DNA of 8,590 nt from Gemmatimonas sp. UBA2094 (GCA_002331565.1 DCZC01000241.1:1-8590), one strand, 5' to 3'. Positions 1 to 7,326 are shown, counted from the first letter of the stretch. A program made the numbers and translations. Notes: generated from the letters alone by a model not told the origin.

Positions 1-1304
1 GCCACGGCTCGGTGCGCGCCGGTGCGGCGGGTATCCGATGCGCCCGCGCCACCGGCCGGCGCGAACATCTCGAGCAGCATCATCGCCTGCTGATCGAGAG
101 GCTCGTAGCGCTGCACGGCGCGCCGGAGTGCCGCCATGGGACCCGCCAGCAGCTTGGCCACGATGCGCGAGGCGGCGCGCTCGGCCACCCCGTCGTCCTT
201 CGCGTGAAACGCCACTTCGCGCCGCGCCACATCTTCGAGCGCCTCGCGCAAGGGCTTGATGGCATCGCGCGCAGGCATGGTCGCCAACCACTCCATGAAC
301 GCGTCGGTTTCGTCGGTACAGATCGTCTTGGCGTACGGAACGGCGTCCCTGCGCAAGCCCTCGGCCGAAACCAGCGGCTGATGCAACGTGTCGAGGTCGA
401 TAAGGGTGATCCCCATCTCGTCGGTGACTGCCGGATCGATGTTGCGCGGCACGCTGAGGTCCATCATGAGCAGGGCGTAGCCCGAGGTCGCACACGCCTC
501 CCGCGCACGGCGCAGTGCCACCGCCTCCACCACCGGCACCTCGCTGCCCGTCGCGACGATGACGACATCGGCCATCGCCGCTTCGACATGCAGCGTATCC
601 CATGCCGCCGCGCGGCCACCCACCATGCCGGCGAGGCTCTGCGCGTTCTCGAACGTACGGTTTACCACCACGATGTCGCGCGCGCCGAGCTTGTGGAGCT
701 GCTTGGACGCCCGGGCGCCCGTCTTGCCGGCACCGATTACCACGCAGCGCGCATTTTCGAGATTGCCGAATCGCTGCGACGCCGTGATCGCCGCCTCGGC
801 CCCCACCGAGTTGCGTCCCGCCGTAAGCGACGTCTCCGTCTGCACCCGCTTGCCCGCGCGCAACGCCGTCTCGAAGAGGCGATGCAGCACCGGGCCCGCC
901 GCCTGCCCACGCGAGGCCCGCTTGTACGCCGCCTTCAGCTGCCCGAGGATCTGTCCGTCACCCAACACCTGCGATTCCAACCCGGAGGCGATGCGCACCA
1001 CGTGTTCGGCGGCATCGCGACCCACGCGCCTGGTGGCGGTGGTGAGCAACTGGTCGCCCTCCGAGCGGGTGCGCATCCAGCGTCGGGCCAGCACCTGTAC
1101 GGAGCGCTCGATCACCTGCGGGTCGTCGCTGTCCACCCACGCATAGAGCTCCGTGCGATTGCACGTGGAGATGAGCGCTGATTCGGTGATCACTTCGGTG
1201 CGCGCCGTGCGGTACAACTGCGTCAGGCGCTCCTCCGAGAGATGGAAGCGCTCACGCGTTGCCACATCGGCGTGGCGGAAATCGATGGCGATCGAGATCA
1301 GCAT
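1..1304 (-). CDS. hemA: Glutamyl-tRNA reductase (C5 pathway ALA synthesis), 3' end cut by window edge
   Basis: Cytosolic NADPH-dependent reduction of glutamyl-tRNA(Glu) to glutamate-1-semialdehyde, the first committed step of tetrapyrrole synthesis. Seen: 434 codons from the ATG at 1304 with no stop before the edge; HemA proteins are usually about 420-450 residues, so little is missing. The catalytic-cysteine motif STCNRTELY lies at residues 46-54 (Cys48), the conserved GLESQVLGDGQILGQ block at about 108-122 with His101 before it, and the NADPH-binding VVIGAGKTG at about 188-196 followed by VVVNRT. The N-terminus MLISIAIDFRHA matches the family's usual beginning, supporting this ATG, although no Shine-Dalgarno is visible upstream. 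It starts 25 bases after the bchP stop on the same strand, so it is probably the last or near-last gene of the bchG-bch2-bchP unit and may depend on translation from bchP. Its presence in a photosynthesis cluster links ALA supply to pigment demand (inference). Confidence 0.96.
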   Translation of the reverse strand, partial: MLISIAIDFRHADVATRERFHLSEERLTQLYRTARTEVITESALISTCNRTELYAWVDSDDPQVIERSVQVLARRWMRTRSEGDQLLTTATRRVGRDAAEHVVRIASGLESQVLGDGQILGQLKAAYKRASRGQAAGPVLHRLFETALRAGKRVQTETSLTAGRNSVGAEAAITASQRFGNLENARCVVIGAGKTGARASKQLHKLGARDIVVVNRTFENAQSLAGMVGGRAAAWDTLHVEAAMADVVIVATGSEVPVVEAVALRRAREACATSGYALLMMDLSVPRNIDPAVTDEMGITLIDLDTLHQPLVSAEGLRRDAVPYAKTICTDETDAFMEWLATMPARDAIKPLREALEDVARREVAFHAKDDGVAERAASRIVAKLLAGPMAALRRAVQRYEPLDQQAMMLLEMFAPAGGAGASDTRRTGAHRAV

Positions 1305-1329
1305 CGGGGATGGGATGCGGAGACTGTGA

Positions 1330-2604
1330 TCAGGCGGGCGTGAGCCCGGCCAGATGCGCCAGGTTCTTGAAGAAGATGCGCAGGTGCGAAAGGGGCCTGG
1401 CCCGCACGAGCTGTTTACGCATGTATCCGTCGAACGTGAGCTGCTGGACATCCCGATCCCGACAGATGGCCACGAAGCGCTCGCGCCGGTTGTCGGTGCT
1501 GTACCAGAAGCTCTGCATCACATCGAGCACGAAGAACACGGGACCGTGCAGCCGCATGAAGCGACGCCGCGCCATGCGCAACGCCGAGGCCTTGCCGGTC
1601 TGCAGTGCGTCTTCCACGGCATCCGCCGCCAGACGACCACCCGTCATGGCGTAGAAGATGCCTTCGCCACTCGCCGGCGCCACCACCCCGGCAGCATCGC
1701 CGGCCACGACCACGTCGCGACCGTTGTCCCAGCGGGGCAGCGGCTTGATGGGAATGGGCGCGCCTTCGCGGCGGATCGTCTCGAGACCGTCCATGCCGGT
1801 GTCGGCGCGCAGCCGCGCCACCGCTTCCTTGAGGCCGAAGCCCTTCTGGAAGGTGCCGGTGCCGATCGACGTGGTGGGACCGTGCGGGAATACCCACGCG
1901 TAGAAGTCCGGCGACAGCGGGGCGTTGTAGTACACGTCGACGCGATCGTGACCGAACGCCTCGCTGTCACGGGCGGGGGACTTCACGATCTCGTGGTAGG
2001 CGAACACATGTTTCGCCTTGTGCGAGTCGGGAATGCACTGGCGGGCCACCGGCGACAGCGCGCCGTCGGCACCGATCACGTACCGGGCGCGTACGAAGCG
2101 GGTCGCTCCGTGCCGCGAGCGGCCCTCGGTGTAGGTGATGATCGCCGTGCCGTCGGTGTCGCGCGAGAACTGCGTGAAGGCGCCCGTGCGGCGCACGGCA
2201 CCGGCCTGTGTGGCCCGCACGCGCAGCCATTCGTCGAACATGTCGCGATCGACCATACCCACGTAGCCGTCACCAACCGGAATGTCGACCTTCTTTGCCG
2301 TGGGGGAGATCACGCGGGCGGTATTCACCCGCGCCACGAGCAGCGCCGGCGGAATCCTGAAGTCCCGCAGCAGCTGTGGCGGGACCGCGCCGCCGCAGGG
2401 CTTGGTGCGCCATGCCCGGTCGAGCAGCAGCACCTTGCGTCCGGCGCAGGCAAGTTCGTGCGCCGCCGTCGCGCCCGCCGGCCCGCCACCCACCACCACG
2501 ACATCGAACAGCTCTCCGTCTTCCACCGGCGTGCCACGCTCGAGTTGCGTATAGCCCGCGCTTTCCATCTGGTCGCTCATGGTCCCGTTCTCCATGCCGC
2601 TCAT
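1330..2604 (-). CDS. bchP: Geranylgeranyl (bacterio)chlorophyll reductase
   Basis: Reduces the geranylgeranyl tail of bacteriochlorophyll (and/or geranylgeranyl-PP) to phytyl in three NADPH-dependent steps, the last step of BChl a synthesis. The 424-residue protein is a FAD-dependent reductase of the GGR family: Rossmann motif VVVVGGGPAGATAA at about 35-48, the family signature KPCGGAVPP at 68-76, a second nucleotide block YVIGADGALS at 175-184, and the flavin motif VVVAGDAAGVVAPASGEGI at 298-316. The C-terminal part (FFVLDVMQSFWYSTDNRRERFV, about 357-378) is typical of BchP/ChlP. The ATG overlaps the bch2 stop as ATGA and has a GGTGAT purine stretch just upstream, so translational coupling is likely. 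ATG codons at residues 4 and 9 are alternative starts, because residues 1-30 precede the conserved fold. A related oxidoreductase (archaeal-type GGR) is excluded by the cluster context. Confidence 0.96.
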   Translation of the reverse strand: MSGMENGTMSDQMESAGYTQLERGTPVEDGELFDVVVVGGGPAGATAAHELACAGRKVLLLDRAWRTKPCGGAVPPQLLRDFRIPPALLVARVNTARVISPTAKKVDIPVGDGYVGMVDRDMFDEWLRVRATQAGAVRRTGAFTQFSRDTDGTAIITYTEGRSRHGATRFVRARYVIGADGALSPVARQCIPDSHKAKHVFAYHEIVKSPARDSEAFGHDRVDVYYNAPLSPDFYAWVFPHGPTTSIGTGTFQKGFGLKEAVARLRADTGMDGLETIRREGAPIPIKPLPRWDNGRDVVVAGDAAGVVAPASGEGIFYAMTGGRLAADAVEDALQTGKASALRMARRRFMRLHGPVFFVLDVMQSFWYSTDNRRERFVAICRDRDVQQLTFDGYMRKQLVRARPLSHLRIFFKNLAHLAGLTPA

Positions 2605-3989
2605 TGGATCACCGCCTGCAGCAAGTCACCACGCTGCCGAAAGACTTCGTTGGCCTGCTCGCTCGACGCACTGCGCAGTGCGAGCCACGCCGAGCCACCG
2701 AACAACAGCGCCTGCACCCCGAACACGGCGAGGTAGCCTCGCATCGGCGAGTCGAGCACGGCGCGGGCGAAGTCCACGCCCGCTGCCCCCGACATCGTGC
2801 CGATGGCATACGCCAGCGCCTGGGCGGCACCGAACACGCCGAGGCGGAGTCCTGCGCGGCCATCGGTCTTGTCGCCCGTGAGCGCCATCATGGAGCCGAT
2901 CGCGCCAATCGCGAAGACCCCGTTGGCCAGACCGAGCACAATGACGATCGCCGTGAACACCGTACGGCTTGCCAGTTCTGGCGAGGCGACCAGCGCCAGA
3001 TAGGCGAGCGCCGAGGCCGCACATCCGGCAGCCGCCCACTGGCGGAGCTGGCCCGTGCGAGTGGCGATGAGCGCCGCCACGATCATGCCGGCCAGCACCC
3101 CACCGTGGTGGGCACCCGACAGCGTGGTGCTCTCGCCGGGCGTCATGCCGAAGGCGATGCCGGCAAACGGCTCGAGGATGAGATCCTGCGCACTGTAGGC
3201 GAACATCGCCACGAAGATGAACCCGGAGAACAGGCGCGCCGCCGGCTCCTCCCACACGGTACGGAAGGTCGCGAGGAACGACGCGCGCGCCGTCGTGGCG
3301 CGGACTTCCGACATCACGGGGCGCGCGCCGCGTTCCACCCCGCGCGTCGCCAGCCACGACACCACCAGCCCCACCGCACCGATGCCGCCGGCAATCACGA
3401 TGAGGCGCTCGAACGAGAAGGGATCGAGCAGGCTCCCCGACGTGGCGGCTGTGATGATGATGCCGATGATCATCAGAATCCACGTAATGGCCGCGGCGCC
3501 GGCGCGCTGCGTCGGTGCCGCCCGCTCGCTCATGAGCGCCAGCAGTGGCGTGCCTGACGCACTCACGCCGGCGCCCAGCAGCATGCTCGCGAGCGCAGCG
3601 CACACCACCCCCAGCGTCGTGTCGCGTGCCATCAGCGGGATGCTTGCCGCGACGCCCAGCCCACCGAGGGCGCACACCAGCATACCGCCAAGAATCCATG
3701 GCGTGCGACGCCCGTGGCGATCGCTGTCGTGGCCAAGCCGCGGGCGCAGATACAGCTGCACGGCGAAGTGCAGGGCCACCAGCACGCCGGGAATGAGCGC
3801 CGGCAAACCGAGTTCCACCACGATGACCCGGTTGATGGTCGTCGTGAGCAACACCACCACGGCCCCGATCGCAGCCTGTACGAAGCCGAGCCGCGTCAGC
3901 TGCCACCAGCTCATGCCGACGTCCGCCGTTGCGGGCGCGACGGCGGCGCGGCGGGTGGGAGACCGCGACGGGGCCATGGCTGTGCCCAT
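2601..3989 (-). CDS. bch2: PucC/LhaA-family MFS-like membrane protein (Bch2 type)
   Basis: A 462-residue polytopic membrane protein with about twelve hydrophobic segments starting at residue 34. The family (PucC, LhaA, Bch2/ORF428) belongs to the major facilitator superfamily and helps assemble light-harvesting complexes or deliver (bacterio)chlorophyll; the exact role of the Bch2 branch is not settled. Seen: the MFS loop 2-3 motif RLGHDSDRHGRRTPWI at 84-99, preceded by TINRVIVVEL (51-60), both family hallmarks, and the GVSASGTPLLALMSERA stretch at 141-157. Placement between bchG and bchP is the classical position of Bch2 in purple bacteria, which favours Bch2 over PucC or LhaA proper. The frame is open much further upstream inside bchG, but the ATG at 3989 overlaps the bchG stop as TGATG and has GAGGG nine bases before it, so I chose that start. 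The N-terminal 25 residues are basic and cytoplasmic. Confidence 0.9.
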   Translation of the reverse strand: MGTAMAPSRSPTRRAAVAPATADVGMSWWQLTRLGFVQAAIGAVVVLLTTTINRVIVVELGLPALIPGVLVALHFAVQLYLRPRLGHDSDRHGRRTPWILGGMLVCALGGLGVAASIPLMARDTTLGVVCAALASMLLGAGVSASGTPLLALMSERAAPTQRAGAAAITWILMIIGIIITAATSGSLLDPFSFERLIVIAGGIGAVGLVVSWLATRGVERGARPVMSEVRATTARASFLATFRTVWEEPAARLFSGFIFVAMFAYSAQDLILEPFAGIAFGMTPGESTTLSGAHHGGVLAGMIVAALIATRTGQLRQWAAAGCAASALAYLALVASPELASRTVFTAIVIVLGLANGVFAIGAIGSMMALTGDKTDGRAGLRLGVFGAAQALAYAIGTMSGAAGVDFARAVLDSPMRGYLAVFGVQALLFGGSAWLALRSASSEQANEVFRQRGDLLQAVIQ

Positions 3990-4927
3990 CAGTGGAGTCC
4001 CTCGCTGAACGAGGTGATCGTGGGCAGCGTGCGCACGGCGAAGGCCGACACCATCATGCCGCTCACGTAGAAGGGCACGCCGAACGCGCTGAGATAGAGC
4101 GCGCGTTCGACCGGCTTCTGCACGAACCACCACATCAGGCCGGCCTGCACGAGGGCCACGCCGCCGATCACCATGGCAAAGCCGGGACGGCCCCACGAAA
4201 CCAGCAGGGCCATCACGACAGCCTGCGCCACCAGCATCACCAGCGACGCCACCCACCCCGCGCCGGTGGGGCCCAGCAACACCGGGAGCGAGTACACGCC
4301 CATCCGCCGGTCGCCTTCGATGGCCTTGAAGTCATTGAGCGTCATGATGCCGTGCGCGCCGATACTGTAGATCATCGCGAGGAGCAGCAGCGGCACCGGC
4401 GGCAGCACGTTGCCGAGCATGATGCCGGCCCCGGTGATCCACGCGAGCCCTTCGTACGTGAAGCCCACCGCCGCGTTGCCCAACCAGCCGTTGCGTTTGA
4501 ACCGGAACGGCGGCGCGCTATACGCCCACGAGAATGCGAGGGCGACGGCAACGGCGGCCAGGCCGAACGGTCCGAGCGGGAGCGCCCACACCACGCACAG
4601 CGCACTCCACACGATGGCGATGGCGAGCCCCCACTGTCCGGGGATGCGTCCCGACGGAATGGGGCGCCCGGGTTCGTTGATCGCGTCGACATGCCGGTCG
4701 AACCAGTCGTTGACCGCCTGGCTCGACGCACAGACCATCGGCCCGGTCAGTCCGATTCCCAGTGCAAGCGTCCACAAACGCTCGGACGAGAGCGGCACGC
4801 CTGCGGAGATTGCTCCGCACGTGAACGCCCACATCGGGGGGAACCATGTGACTGGCTTGAGCAACGTGAGGACCGCCTTGGGATCCAAACGTGCCGGGGC
4901 CGTACGTTCTGTGAAACTGACGCCCAT
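3989..4927 (-). CDS. bchG: Bacteriochlorophyll synthase (UbiA-family prenyltransferase)
   Basis: Membrane enzyme that esterifies bacteriochlorophyllide a with geranylgeranyl (or phytyl) diphosphate. The 312-residue protein has the UbiA fold with about eight to nine hydrophobic helices. The first Mg-diphosphate motif NDWFDRHVDAINEPGRPIPS spans 73-92 (Asp74, Asp77, Asp81) and is diagnostic of ChlG/BchG; the second, NDFKAIEGDRRMG, is at 198-210 (Asp199, Asp206). SWAYSAPPFRFKRNGWLGN at 133-151 is another ChlG/BchG hallmark. The start is well constrained: an in-frame TAG lies at 4936-4934, nine bases upstream of the ATG, and the next Met (residue 32) is already in the first membrane helix. No Shine-Dalgarno fits between the stop and the ATG. 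First gene of bchG-bch2-bchP-hemA. A perfect TGT-N12-ACA site lies directly upstream, implying repression by PpsR (inference). Confidence 0.97.
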   Translation of the reverse strand: MGVSFTERTAPARLDPKAVLTLLKPVTWFPPMWAFTCGAISAGVPLSSERLWTLALGIGLTGPMVCASSQAVNDWFDRHVDAINEPGRPIPSGRIPGQWGLAIAIVWSALCVVWALPLGPFGLAAVAVALAFSWAYSAPPFRFKRNGWLGNAAVGFTYEGLAWITGAGIMLGNVLPPVPLLLLAMIYSIGAHGIMTLNDFKAIEGDRRMGVYSLPVLLGPTGAGWVASLVMLVAQAVVMALLVSWGRPGFAMVIGGVALVQAGLMWWFVQKPVERALYLSAFGVPFYVSGMMVSAFAVRTLPTITSFSEGLH

Positions 4928-4930
4928 ATG

Positions 4931-4948
4931 TGTCTATTTTAGTTGACA
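4931..4948. promoter_or_regulatory. Predicted PpsR/CrtJ binding site, proximal to bchG
   Basis: Exact match to the extended consensus TGTc-N10-gACA: TGTC at 4931-4934 and GACA at 4945-4948. PpsR/CrtJ dimers of purple bacteria bind TGT-N12-ACA in bch, crt and puc promoters. The site ends three bases before the bchG start codon and covers the likely -10 hexamer, so a bound repressor would block RNA polymerase directly. The ppsR gene is the next gene upstream. Confidence 0.72.
4936..4941 (-). promoter_or_regulatory. Possible -10 hexamer (TAAAAT) of bchG, leaderless-type
   Basis: On the minus strand TAAAAT (5 of 6 matches to TATAAT) is followed by eight bases and then the bchG ATG, which would put the transcription start at or next to the A of the ATG. 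No good -35 is seen at 16-18 bp (best 3 of 6), so the promoter may be weak or activator-dependent. Assignment is by inspection only. Confidence 0.4.
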
Positions 4949-4984
4949 GTACCGTCGTGCGACAGACTCGCCTCGGTTTTTCGG

Positions 4985-5011
4985 GTGTCAGGCGAGGCTG
5001 ACACGCCTCGC
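4985..5011. repeat. Two interleaved inverted repeats in the ppsR-bchG gap
   Basis: Repeat B is GTGTCAG (4985-4991) and CTGACAC (4998-5004), perfect 7-bp arms around six bases. Repeat A is GCGAGGC (4992-4998) and GCCTCGC (5005-5011), perfect 7-bp arms around six bases. The loop of each contains an arm of the other, so in RNA only one can form at a time. A third copy of GCCTCG at 4970-4975 can also pair with 4993-4998. In ppsR-sense RNA the structure follows the stop by about 22 bases, but no U-tract follows it, so it is not a canonical intrinsic terminator. Confidence 0.75.
4986..5003. promoter_or_regulatory. Predicted PpsR/CrtJ binding site, distal to bchG
   Basis: TGTC at 4986-4989 and GACA at 5000-5003 give a second exact TGTc-N10-gACA match, here with full dyad symmetry (TGTCAG-N6-CTGACA). 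Its centre is 55 bp from that of the proximal site, close to an integral number of helical turns, compatible with cooperative binding or a small loop. The symmetry could instead reflect an RNA hairpin, so this is less certain than the proximal site. Confidence 0.55.
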
Positions 5012-5033
5012 AGGTCTGGTGACGTCCGGGGGG

Positions 5034-6476
5034 CTACCCGCCGGAGTCGTCGTCCTTGTCCGCTCCGGGGGTCGCGAGGCGATGGCGCCTCAGCTTCACG
5101 TAAAGACTCTGCCGGCTCACGCCCAGCACCTCGGCCGCCGACGTCCGGTTGTCGTTCGTCAACTCCAGCGCCGCTTCAATGAAGTGGCGCTCGACCAGAT
5201 CGACGGTGTCCCGCACGAGATCGCGCAGGGAGACCCGGCCCACGAGCGACGTGAGTTCTTCCACGGCGCGGGTGAGGTCGCGGGCGCCTTGGGGGCCGCT
5301 CGCGAGCCGGCGGCCGATGTCACGGATGGTGAAGCCGATGCACGGCTCCTCCCCCTCCGGCACCCAGACCGCCGACACTTCCACTTCGGACTGGTTGCCG
5401 TGCTGCCCGCGTGCCGAGGTGGCCATCAGGCGGACCACGCCGTTCTTGCGCAGCATGCTCGTGAACATCGGGAAGTCGGCGCCCGGCCGGCCGATGTACG
5501 TGGACAACGCCGTCCCGCGCACCTGTTCCTCGCTCGCCAGCTCGGTGATGTCGAGGAACGCCCGGTTGGCGGCGAGAATGGCGCCGTCGAGATCGGTGAC
5601 CACGAAGCCGTCGGGCGAGCGTTCGAGCAGGTCGAGCAGCCGCGACGGGGAATTGGCGCCGCCGCTGCCGGCCGTCGGCAGATCGGCCGGCGAGAGGCGC
5701 ACGAGCAGTAATGTGGCCTGCTCCTGGCGGAAGCAGGACGCGGAGGCGTGGAACGCCCGCCCGCCATTGAGGGTGAGCGCGAGTTCACCCGCCCGTCCGG
5801 CACTGCGGGCCGCGGCCAGGAGATCCTCGAGGGCCCGCGCCGCCGTGGCGTCCATGCCGAACGGGAAGACCCGCCCGATGAGGCGCTCGGTGGGCTCGCC
5901 GAAGATCTGGCCGGCTGCCGCGTTGGCGTCGAGCACCTTCAGGTTCGACGCGTCGAGTACGAGGACGCCGTCGCTCGCCAGCTGGAAGAGCAGGCGGTAG
6001 CGCGTTTCCACGTGACGGAGACGCCAGTAGTCGCGCTCCATCGCCTGTTGGGCTTCCACCAGCCGCTGCTGCAGCGCCGAGACGTGACGCATGTCGCGCC
6101 CGACCGCCACGAGGCTGCCGTCGCGCCCCAGCTTGATGGTGGTATACGACACGGGAACGTCCAACACGTCGCCCATGACGTGATTGACCTGCCGTCGCTT
6201 CGAGACGCCCTGGTGTACGGCTTCCTTGACCAGCGTATCGATTTTCGTGCGCGAAACGCCCGACACGGTTTCGTTCCACGGACGGCCGATCCATTGCGTC
6301 GCGGTGTCGAGCTGGGAGTCGTTCCCACCCATGACGGCCACGTCACGAATCACCCCGGCGCCGTCCATGACGAGCGCAATGTCCCCCGCCACCGCCAACA
6401 GGGCGGCCGCGGCACGGGCATCGAGCTCCTCGAGGGCGGGGTTATGCGCGTCGAAGGGCTTCACGGAACTGGCCAT
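5034..6476 (-). CDS. ppsR: PpsR/CrtJ photosystem gene repressor (PAS-PAS-HTH)
   Basis: DNA-binding repressor of bch, crt and light-harvesting genes under oxic and/or light conditions. With the start at 6476 it is 480 residues, close to the 465-470 of Rhodobacter PpsR/CrtJ. Order of parts: N-terminal PAS-like domain about 25-130, glutamine-containing Q-linker helix about 131-158 (SALQQRLVEAQQAMERDYWR), PAS1 about 158-262, PAS2 about 278-390, and a Fis-type helix-turn-helix at 425-466 containing AALELTNDNRTSAAEVLGVS and RQSLYVKLRRHRL. Cysteines are only Cys248 and Cys379; the cysteine that Rhodobacter proteins carry in the HTH is absent (HFIEAAL here). Start choice: GGAGG at 6493-6489 lies 12 bases before this ATG (somewhat long); an ATG at 6506 would add ten residues. 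It overlaps the aerR 3' end by 35 bases, so the two are co-transcribed as antirepressor plus repressor. Confidence 0.95.
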   Translation of the reverse strand: MASSVKPFDAHNPALEELDARAAAALLAVAGDIALVMDGAGVIRDVAVMGGNDSQLDTATQWIGRPWNETVSGVSRTKIDTLVKEAVHQGVSKRRQVNHVMGDVLDVPVSYTTIKLGRDGSLVAVGRDMRHVSALQQRLVEAQQAMERDYWRLRHVETRYRLLFQLASDGVLVLDASNLKVLDANAAAGQIFGEPTERLIGRVFPFGMDATAARALEDLLAAARSAGRAGELALTLNGGRAFHASASCFRQEQATLLLVRLSPADLPTAGSGGANSPSRLLDLLERSPDGFVVTDLDGAILAANRAFLDITELASEEQVRGTALSTYIGRPGADFPMFTSMLRKNGVVRLMATSARGQHGNQSEVEVSAVWVPEGEEPCIGFTIRDIGRRLASGPQGARDLTRAVEELTSLVGRVSLRDLVRDTVDLVERHFIEAALELTNDNRTSAAEVLGVSRQSLYVKLRRHRLATPGADKDDDSGG

Positions 6477-7326
6477 GTGCGCCGGCGTCCTCCATACAAT
6501 GAGCATCGGCCCCGGCCCGGGCGGCCGGCAACAGGGACCGGGCGATCGAGGGCGCCTCGCGCGCGTCGGCAGCGATTGCGTCGGCGCCCAGCTGCTCGGC
6601 GAGCGCCGCATCGTCGGCGAACAGCTGGCCGCCCACCATGATCTGCACATTCGGGTTGCGCGACGCCTGCTTCAGGCGGCGGATATCCCGCCGCAGCACC
6701 GCCAGGCGGCTTTCCGTTCCCACCGAAAAACCGATCACGTCGTACCACTCGTGGGCGACCATGGTGAGAAGATCGCCATCGGTCCACGGTGCCCCCACCA
6801 GCACGCGCCAGCCGTCCCGTAGCAGGAACTCACCGACCATGATGATGCCGAGGGTGTGCTGTTCGCCCGGGACGCAGGTGAGGAGGACGTTGCCCACGGC
6901 TTCGGCGTGGCCGGTGTCGGCGAGGAACAGCTTCGAGAGATCGCGCAGCAGACGCTGCATGCGCCCGAGTGCGACGGTGACCTCGACGAAATCGCACTCG
7001 TCGCACTCCCACAAGGCACCGAGGCGGCGGGCCGCCGGCGCGAGCAGATCGAGATAGACCGCCTCCACCGTGGCGCCCTCGGCCAGCACTCCGCGCACGC
7101 ACTGGGCCCCGCGGGTATCGTCCTGGCTCCGCACGGCGGCCACGAAGGCCGCGATATCCTCGTCGGAGAGCGCGCGCACCGCGGCGGCATCCACGGCCGG
7201 CGACACGGGTCCGACGCGATGACTGACCATGAGGCGCGGGACCAGCTCGTGGCTGATGGTACGCTCGAGGCGCTCGAGGCGCTCGAGCGCGGGCTCGCCG
7301 GTTCGCTGCGGAGTGAGGTGATCCAT
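6442..7326 (-). CDS. aerR: AerR/PpaA-type B12-binding antirepressor
   Basis: Cytosolic regulator with a cobalamin-binding SCHIC-type domain. Family members bind B12 (light-responsive in Rhodobacter capsulatus AerR) and modulate PpsR/CrtJ. From the ATG at 7326 it has 294 residues: helical N-terminal half with the helix-bundle segment LDLLAPAARRLGALWECDEC (92-111) and DFVEVTVALGRMQRLLRDLS (112-131), then the B12 domain from about 146 with the family motif PGEQHTLGIIMVGEFLLRDGW (His157 is the likely lower axial ligand region), WYDVIGFSVG (194-203) and MVGGQLF (230-236). It lacks the SxDGxxHG-like DxHxxG motif of B12 enzymes, as expected for this family. The start is uncertain: no Shine-Dalgarno precedes ATG 7326; GTG at 7359 and a TTG at 7509 are in frame. 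The TTG lies inside the -35 and is unlikely. Followed directly by ppsR. Confidence 0.9.
   Translation of the reverse strand: MDHLTPQRTGEPALERLERLERTISHELVPRLMVSHRVGPVSPAVDAAAVRALSDEDIAAFVAAVRSQDDTRGAQCVRGVLAEGATVEAVYLDLLAPAARRLGALWECDECDFVEVTVALGRMQRLLRDLSKLFLADTGHAEAVGNVLLTCVPGEQHTLGIIMVGEFLLRDGWRVLVGAPWTDGDLLTMVAHEWYDVIGFSVGTESRLAVLRRDIRRLKQASRNPNVQIMVGGQLFADDAALAEQLGADAIAADAREAPSIARSLLPAARAGADAHCMEDAGAHGQFREALRRA
7262..7288. repeat. Three tandem 9-bp units within aerR
   Basis: CGCTCGAGG occurs three times in tandem (the last with one change) and encodes the LERLERLER stretch near residues 17-22 of AerR. The heptad-like leucine/charge spacing fits a helix. The repeat is in frame and could change in copy number without a frameshift. 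Confidence 0.7.

Noticed and set aside
12..1181. Plus-strand open frame of 389 codons
   Set aside because: Antisense shadow of hemA, with composition typical of such frames.
1354..2736. Long open frame (460 codons) on the plus strand
   Set aside because: Lies antisense over bchP, whose full set of motifs is intact; the translation is Arg/His-rich as expected for an antisense frame in GC-rich DNA.
2376..3557. Open frame of 393 codons on the plus strand
   Set aside because: Antisense to bchP and bch2, rich in Arg/His/Gly with no recognisable motif.
3990..4256. N-terminal extension of the bch2 frame by 89 residues
   Set aside because: Entirely inside bchG in another frame, not membrane-like, and the ATG at 3989 has a ribosome binding site and a TGATG junction.
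4943..4948. TTGACA on the plus strand as a -35 box
   Set aside because: No -10 at 16-18 bp downstream and no plus-strand gene follows; it is explained by the PpsR site.
4967..5011. Intrinsic terminator of ppsR
   Set aside because: Hairpins are good, but in the ppsR direction they are followed by an A-run, not a T-run; the T-run at 4976-4981 reads in the opposite direction and precedes the hairpin.
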